Source: Branchiostoma floridae
Lineage: Eukaryota; Chordata; Leptocardii; Amphioxiformes; Branchiostomatidae
Reading direction: 5' to 3'
Assembly (NCBI RefSeq): GCF_000003815.2
Contig: NC_049982.1
Span: 19,167,245 to 19,210,497 of the forward strand
DNA length: 43,253 nucleotides
The translations under genes were made by a program, and so were the position numbers. Numbering within the stretch: the stretch's first letter is position 1; the number at the start of each line of letters is the position of its first letter. The notes under the pieces were generated by a model, which made no database searches, was not told the origin of the DNA, and saw nothing but the letters and a program-made list of their open reading frames with translations. Shown piece after piece: positions 34,201 through 43,253 of this stretch.

Positions 34201-35872
34201 CTGAGTTCTGCCTTTCTTGCATGTAATTTGACATTTGGCAGTTGGACAATGCGGTTGGAAAAGAATTATCTTCATGTAATTTTCTCATACCTTCAGGTGT
34301 ATCTATGAGCCCTTCGTTCACTACGCAGGCGCAAGATGCGACACAAGAAGTACGTATAACATCTTACTTGAAAAAACATTCTCACTTGTTTCTTTGAGAT
34401 CGTACTAATCCAGCAGACCACACTACTCTAAATGCATTTAAGATCGCGGGGATTTAATTTCGCGGTAGCTGGAAAAATGACTTTTCGCGGGGGTTTTAAG
34501 TTCGCGGTAACACCATAGACTGCAGTCTAATACCATGATAGAAAAATGTTCGCGGTGGTTTTAAGTTCACCGTAAACTAATCACCGCGAAAACCGCGAAC
34601 ATTAATCCACCGCGAACATTTCTGCATTTACACTATCCATGTGTTTTGCATTGCTTTTGCCTGAACAGTAGTGAAGCAGACGTTTCATCAGACGAAAAAA
34701 AAGAAACAAATAACCTTTTCTCTCATCATAAATTTTTCATCCAACAGTATTTCTTTTATTTTCCACTCAATGTTCAGCTATAGGTATTATATCCATACTA
34801 ATGATTGCCGTTGGCCTGTTGGTGACTCTGACCTGCGTACTGTACGCTATCAGGCGCTGGAGGAGAACAGGATCTCCTGTACCGCGGGCAAGGTAATAAA
34901 GTCATACAGTACTTAGACGTTAGCAACCGTTTTACTGCACAGTCTTTCGCTGTCTGAGGTTTACTGTCCTCCTCTTGAAGAAGCTTCTATGAGCTTGACC
35001 GGTGGAGGGGCTGCTCTCTATAGAAGCTTGATTTAGTCTCAGGAAGGAAGACGCTTCCAAGGCTTTCAACGGTGAAAGATTATGTAACACAGTCTAGCTT
35101 TATATCTCCGTTATCAACTGATGTGAAATCGTATGCTATGACATGATATGTTATGATTAAACATAAGGGTTATAATGGTGTAGCATTCTATGGTTACTGG
35201 TTTGATGTAATATGGTAAGGTTTTACTGGTATGGTATGATGTGGCGCGTGTTATAATGTCAGAGTAATATATTATTTTCATTGTGATATTTCAAATTTCC
35301 TCTAAGTCTAACGTTGCGAAAGAATAATGTGTCTTTCCTTGTCCAAGTAATCCTCGTGTTTATTGCATATTCTGTATCCATTCTAATGTAGCACACGTGG
35401 GTACAGCACCAGACACCTGGAGGGCACAAAGGACGCGGATGATAAGAAATGTTCCGTCTGGACATCAGACACATCAGGCGGTATGTAGATACGCGATACC
35501 GGTACCGGTGTTCCTGGTGTTTCTGACCCAACAAGACATGAACGGTCAACCACTAATTTAGCATAGTTAAACCCCGAATCATCCTACCCAATTCTCTTTC
35601 AAAGATGCACTCACAAGCGGAATTGGTTGTATAAAAAGCCCCACCCTTAGTTGATTTTGCTACTTCATTATTTTGTATACTTTGATATCTACTGAAAATG
35701 TAATTGTTCAATTCATTTCAATCTATAAACTTGACTTTCTTGTCCGTTATGCACAGTAAATCCTGTATACGAAGGTTCGCAAGGACCGGTCACGAATGGA
35801 CTGGACCCGGACACAGACAGCGGTGCAAAGAGGAGCAAAGACAGCACGTATTCTACACCGACGACCGTGTAA
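31260..35872 (+). CDS. Single-pass membrane protein with SEA-like and EGF-like domains
   Basis: Nine coding exons: 31260-31299, 32996-33246, 33432-33490, 33717-33877, 33985-34132, 34297-34349, 34778-34892, 35392-35480, 35757-35872. Phases are 1,0,2,1,2,1,2,1, giving 343 codons plus TAA. Residues 1-20 are a signal peptide spanning the first intron. A Ser/Thr-rich stalk at about 27-65 has an NVTSG sequon. A SEA-like domain at about 68-171 includes SPENAIIDLNVVFR in place of the self-cleaving GSVVV, so autoproteolysis is not predicted. An EGF-like domain (CVNGGTC, with an extra cysteine pair before it) lies at about 185-233. A transmembrane helix spans about 239-261, followed by RRWRR. The cytoplasmic tail of about 75 residues has NPVY and ends PTTV, a possible class I PDZ ligand. 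It is a mucin-like type I receptor or adhesion protein by architecture; no named ortholog is recognised. The first exon is the least certain: the 1.7-kb first intron contains an N gap. Confidence 0.8.
31349..31448. other. Assembly gap (100 N)
   Basis: Exactly 100 N is the conventional placeholder for a gap of unknown size. It lies in intron 1 of the SEA/EGF gene, so an additional upstream exon could be hidden. Confidence 0.98.
34426..34633. mobile_element. MITE-like element, GCGGTGGTTTTAAG family, copy 2 (inverted)
   Basis: The right end reads TTCTGCATTTACACT, the reverse complement of the left end of the 5222-5598 element, and the internal blocks (GGTTTTAAGTTCGCGGTAA, TTCGCGGTGG, CACCGCGAAAACCGCGAAC) correspond in inverted order. 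This copy is about 170 bp shorter and lacks the GAACGAACG centre. It lies in intron 6 of the SEA/EGF gene. Confidence 0.65.
34778..34892 (+). other. Transmembrane exon of the SEA/EGF protein
   Basis: This 115-nt exon encodes an uninterrupted hydrophobic helix (GIISILMIAVGLLVTLTCVL) followed by the stop-transfer sequence RRWRR, defining a type I topology with the SEA and EGF parts outside. Confidence 0.85.
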
Positions 35873-35956
35873 TGTGACATCTTCTACAAGTCTGCTGAGT
35901 GAATTGATATACCTCCACTCATGTAGAGTTCAGTTCTGTTTGTCTTAAACAGCTCA

Positions 35957-35962
35957 AATAAA
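35957..35962 (+). terminator. Polyadenylation signal of the SEA/EGF gene
   Basis: AATAAA lies 84 nt downstream of the stop codon. Confidence 0.7.
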
Positions 35963-37310
35963 AATAATCGTTATGAACCAGTTTTAAAGATTGCGCATGC
36001 TATTCTATGTACATTTTGGGTATTGTATCATAGAAATTCAACTTAAACCATTTTAGTAAGTCAGTACCGATTTGAAGCAAACATAGAGGCGAAAGAGTAC
36101 ATTGTAAACGTGAACACCTGTAGATTTGGGAAAAGACAAGAGTGTATGGCTATTTTGCGAAATTGAAGCTGTGGCATTAAAATAAGTGCCAATGGGAGCT
36201 GGTATGTACAACTTACCAATTTAATTGTGACATATGGCTAAATGGTACAGCTGTATATCTGATTTTATGTATTTTCATAGAATAAACGAATGAAGTCATC
36301 ATTACGAAGTTTGTCGGTATTTGAGAGATAACGGCAACAGCATGGTCTCTCTCGCCGATGCCAAATGGAGGCGTCCACTAATGAATCACTGTGCCACTGG
36401 GCTCCCACACCTTGTTAATACCGTCCCATGCCTTATGGCACAGTGTCGCGCAAAGCTCTGGTGTTTGTGATTTAAAAAAGATTCAAAAGAAAATGCTTTG
36501 AGTTACAGATGGGACAATGATATCTGCAAAGACTTACTGCGAAGATTTCCGCTGTACTTTCTATGGGCGTACTTGACTATGATGATTACCTGAAATCCTC
36601 CTGCACAAATGATAGAGTTATGATTCATCCACTTTGTGACTTGATATATACACGAAGCTTTCTAACAGCGTTATCTTTTCCAAAGAAATTGCCCAACAGG
36701 CATATCACTATAATGATCCAATAACTAGATACGACTGAGTAGTTTGTTTTCTAAAGCAGTCGAGTGTTAGCAGAAACTCCTCTCGTGCGATTTCTGAAAT
36801 CATGACAGATCAAAATTTACACAACTGGGACAAAGCCAAATCCTGGTAGTATTATTGGAAGCTTTACTTCAGGATTTTCGAGCCAAGCTGTCCCGTATTA
36901 CTTGCCAATTAATGAACTACCATCTCATCCCTTTCCCTATCACCGGGTACCACAAACAATGTGGTATAAGGTGCCGCCTAAAGGCTGATTTAAGAATGTC
37001 TGCATGAAAATGATGCCGTGTATACCCCAGCTCAAAAGGACTCAAAGGTAGAATGAACAGATCTTCCAGTAGCACAAGGGGGTTTTGGTAGCTAGGTAAT
37101 TATCATAAGACCGGATCAAAAGCACATAAATAAACGACGCTGTCTGTACTCCTCAAGAGGTAACCCCGTTACCTATTATAGAACGACGATTATGATGATA
37201 CTGTAATATTATCAAACGCATTTTTGAAGTCTACAAAAATCTCCACTCGAAATAAGTAGTAGTCAGTAGTTGTCGTCGTTGCTGTTGTAGAAGTAGATTA
37301 CGTTGCTATT

Positions 37311-37329
37311 GTTGTTGTTGTTGTTGTTG
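37311..37329 (+). repeat. (GTT)n microsatellite
   Basis: About six perfect GTT units lie within a wider GTTGCT/GTAG-rich segment starting near 37260. It is simple sequence in a gene-free spacer. Confidence 0.7.
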
Positions 37330-38400
37330 CCTTCATTATGAAATCTAAGTGGTCTTGGAGTTTTAACAAATGACCAAATACAGTATTGAATACCTAACAA
37401 TAGATTCCTTAGTTTTTGTTTTCACAGCTTCTTCTTTGACCTTGGAGATGATATCAGTATATGTTTTTATCCACAGCATATAATTGCTCCTTTGTAGCTG
37501 CTTTGTATGATTTTTAAAGCATAGTTGAAAACTTTGAAAACGGCCGATATTGATGCGCGCGGGGATGCCGTCCATATAATCAAATTAACATGGCCTTACG
37601 TAGAATTTAGACTGCAAGCAGTTGAGAAGTACGGTCTGTTACTTGCACACAGAAATGCTAAATGTCAACAAAGTCAATATCACGAACAAATGCAAAATGG
37701 GCGTTTAATCAGAACGGTAAGTATTTTTTGAACTTGACATGTCTACATAAAGATCTACTGAAACTAGTGTACTGCCCCCAGAATTCACCAGGCTACCGTA
37801 GCCACGCCTTCACCATTGTCCAGATCACGCGTACGTCAGGTGGGCAGTGTTCTGATGCCCAAACACTAGATGCATTTCACTCTTCTGCATCAGTGCAAGT
37901 AAACTACCAGTGCGGTCCGCTCTGACAGAAGGAGAGGCAAGAGAACGTCAAGTAAGTACATGGCCTGTATGATATGACATGGCGACGTGGTGTCTTCGTG
38001 GCTGTATGGTTTATTGGCTCGTTCTCATTCAAATGTCGAAATGCTGTCGCCTGTCTTTAAGACTTGATATATAAGAGCAAATCGCAGGCAACATCACTGT
38101 TTTTCTATTTTTCCACAATCCCTGTAATGTTTTACAAAAGATGCACCACAACATTCGTATTGGTTGATGTCTTGGAAGAAATTACAGCCATGTGTAGGAT
38201 CCCAACCCCTAAAAAACGGCTGTCGCCTGAAAAGACACGGAGAGTTCAAACAAGTAGCCAAAGATGTAGTCATGCAGTTCCCAGACTGAATGTTCGACAG
38301 GTAAACCCAGGTAGCCGGGCCCTCTGACTAATCACATCAGGTCGCTCCCTTCACTGATTTTCGAGTCTATGTAACGTGATTTATGCCTGTCGCCAAATTC

Positions 38401-38762
38401 TGTAACAAACGTTACCACCTCTAGTTAGACGGTTGTGGCACTTTTGTTAGCCACGTATAAGACAAGAAATGACCATTTTTGTGAAGCTGTACTGTTCTGG
38501 CTTTCTACAGAAACAAGAAAGGGTTGTTGACTACCATTTGTATTCCACCTTGCTTAACAAAACGTTGTACAGAAATGACTGTTACAAACGTTACCATTGT
38601 TTAATGCTTTCTAAGCATTCTGTCTGACCCGGTGCAAAAATGCTGCTCACTTTTTAAATGTCCATAGGGACGTCAACTTATGCCTAAATGATGTAGCCAG
38701 TAATGTTAATCTTTTTGTTAATCTTACTGTTGTAATAAACTTTACCGGTAACGTTTGTTACC
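38401..38762. mobile_element. MITE-like element with GTAACAAACGTTACC ends
   Basis: The left end GTAACAAACGTTACC (38402-38416) is the perfect reverse complement of GGTAACGTTTGTTAC (38747-38761). A third copy, differing by one base (GTTACAAACGTTACC), is internal at 38581-38595. There is no open frame with protein character. Length and inverted ends fit a non-autonomous DNA transposon. The motif is itself partly palindromic (AACGTT). Confidence 0.55.
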
Positions 38763-39940
38763 TGCCCTGTAATGCATTACCAATGGGACCGAAAATAATT
38801 AGTTGCCATTTTTTTGGCTATGGTTAAAAGAGGAATTTTCCTAAACAACCATAAAGCCGATGTATTTTTCAACCAAAAACAAATGCAATTTTCGACATGG
38901 GAACGAGTGTAGTACTGAAACGCATCGACATGGCAAAACTGCATATGTCACTTACACTGAATGACAGAACGACTGTAGCATATTAAGGACATTCTCGGTG
39001 CAGTCGAGCATGTGTTGTACACATTTCAGATACATTGTGACGAAAATGTTCATTAACTAACACAAATATACGAGTATAAATAAGACAACATATCAGCACC
39101 GCCCAGGTTTAAATCATTTGCAGACAACAACACCAGTACGTAAAACACAACGTAAAGACCTGTTCGGAACCTTAAGTGATTTGTGTCACTTTGTGTCCCA
39201 CCTTCCATCGAAGCCAATCCCTTACGCATGGTGTCTGATTATAAATAGGGAAATAATTATACCCTTTCAACCCTTCATTGTTTTGGCGTTACTAATAGCA
39301 ACTTCATAGTAATAGTGTTTATCTAGTCGATGACTATTGGTCTCACTGATAGAAAGGTTTGGCCTGTATATAATCGTTTCGACCTATCAAGAAGGGTGTT
39401 CGACAAGTGGGTCTTTTATATCAACACAGGGTTAGACGGCTCGGACTAGGTGGGTTATCGGCGGCCTACCAGATCTATATAGTATCGTAGGTAACATTTT
39501 TTCATAGAAAACGTAAAATCTATAGAAATGTGTATATATATATATATATATCATCCGACATTTACTAGGAGAAACAGGTGAATGAGAAAGCTTCAAAGCT
39601 AGGAGCGAAAGTTAGTTCAGTTAAGTTAGTGTGCGTCTTCGCGAAACATGCCGACATGGCGGCTTAAGTTCCCAGACAAGCACTGTAAAGATATGTTTAC
39701 TAAGCATCTTCGCTAATGCCTGCAATATGTTGTGACAGGATTCAGCAGTTCTTGACATCTCCGGACGGAAAAGTCGGCCCACAGAGCCTGTCAGGGGAGT
39801 GGGATGGCCCACCTTAGCACCACCTACATTGGACAATGTTTCATAAACACGGTGACGGCTAAACTTTTACACAACATATTTTTTCTTACAGAGGAGACCA
39901 TTAAGGAACAGACCAGGCGAAGCCAACGGCCTAAGGAAAC

Positions 39941-43155
<3,215 letters not shown>

Positions 43156-43253
43156 GTAAGTACCGACTGCTAGCCTCAATAACAATAATAACTATAGTTC
43201 CACGAACCTATACCTTCGCCAAATAAACAAGGGTTATTATAAAGAATGCCTGT

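Larger units (their letters stand above)
35963..39891. other. Spacer between the SEA/EGF and CAP genes
   Basis: No exon with a recognisable motif on either strand. It holds a perfect 10-bp inverted repeat (CACTGTGCCA 36387-36396, TGGCACAGTG 36436-36445), a GTT microsatellite at about 37311-37329, a MITE-like element at 38401-38762 and a TA run at about 39534-39551. TTTTCTTACAG at 39881-39891 is a good acceptor for a 5' UTR exon of the CAP gene. Confidence 0.45.

Noticed and set aside
37525-38327. Three plus-strand open frames, two ending near GTAAGT/GTAAAC donor-like sites
   Set aside because: No protein motif, no plausible partner exons, and low-complexity composition; chance open frames are the simpler explanation.

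Overview
The window looks like animal nuclear DNA, most likely from a lancelet (cephalochordate, Branchiostoma-like). The genes are split into short exons with GT-AG introns. They encode secreted or membrane proteins built from metazoan extracellular modules: IGFBP N-terminal, TIL, VWC, Kunitz, C-type lectin, SEA, EGF and CAP. The spacers and introns are rich in miniature inverted-repeat elements, LINE tails and satellites. The lancelet assignment is inference from architecture and repeat style; no database was searched. There are two assembly gaps, at 22067-22390 (324 N) and 31349-31448 (exactly 100 N).

Layout, all recognised genes on the + strand: 1-9857 has no recognisable gene but carries several repeat elements. 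Positions 9865-29498 hold a head-to-tail cluster of three paralogous genes. Each has a signal peptide, an IGFBP N-terminal domain split over two exons, a TIL plus VWC-like block, and a long-form C-type lectin domain (CTLD) split over two exons. Each copy adds one different extra module encoded by a single phase 1-1 exon: a second TIL in gene 1, an 8-cysteine module in gene 2, and a Kunitz domain in gene 3. Positions 31260-35872 encode a single-pass membrane protein (Ser/Thr-rich stalk, SEA-like, EGF-like, transmembrane helix, tail with NPVY and C-terminal TTV). Positions 39941-43155 hold the first six coding exons of a secreted CAP/SCP-family protein that runs off the window.

How the genes relate: the three lectin genes share identical core exon lengths in several places (47, 112, 109 and 206 nt in genes 1 and 2) and the same intron phases, so they arose by tandem duplication. 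Exon gain or replacement at phase-1 introns then diversified them. By family knowledge, the IGFBP domain could bind insulin/IGF-like peptides or other ligands, the TIL and Kunitz domains are protease-inhibitor folds, and the CTLD is a recognition module. These CTLDs lack the classical EPN/QPD and WND sugar/Ca2+ motifs. The combination suggests a small family of secreted recognition and protease-control proteins, possibly in immunity or extracellular matrix, but no function can be proved from sequence alone. All gene models are read by eye from splice signals, reading-frame continuity and domain motifs; no transcript evidence was available.
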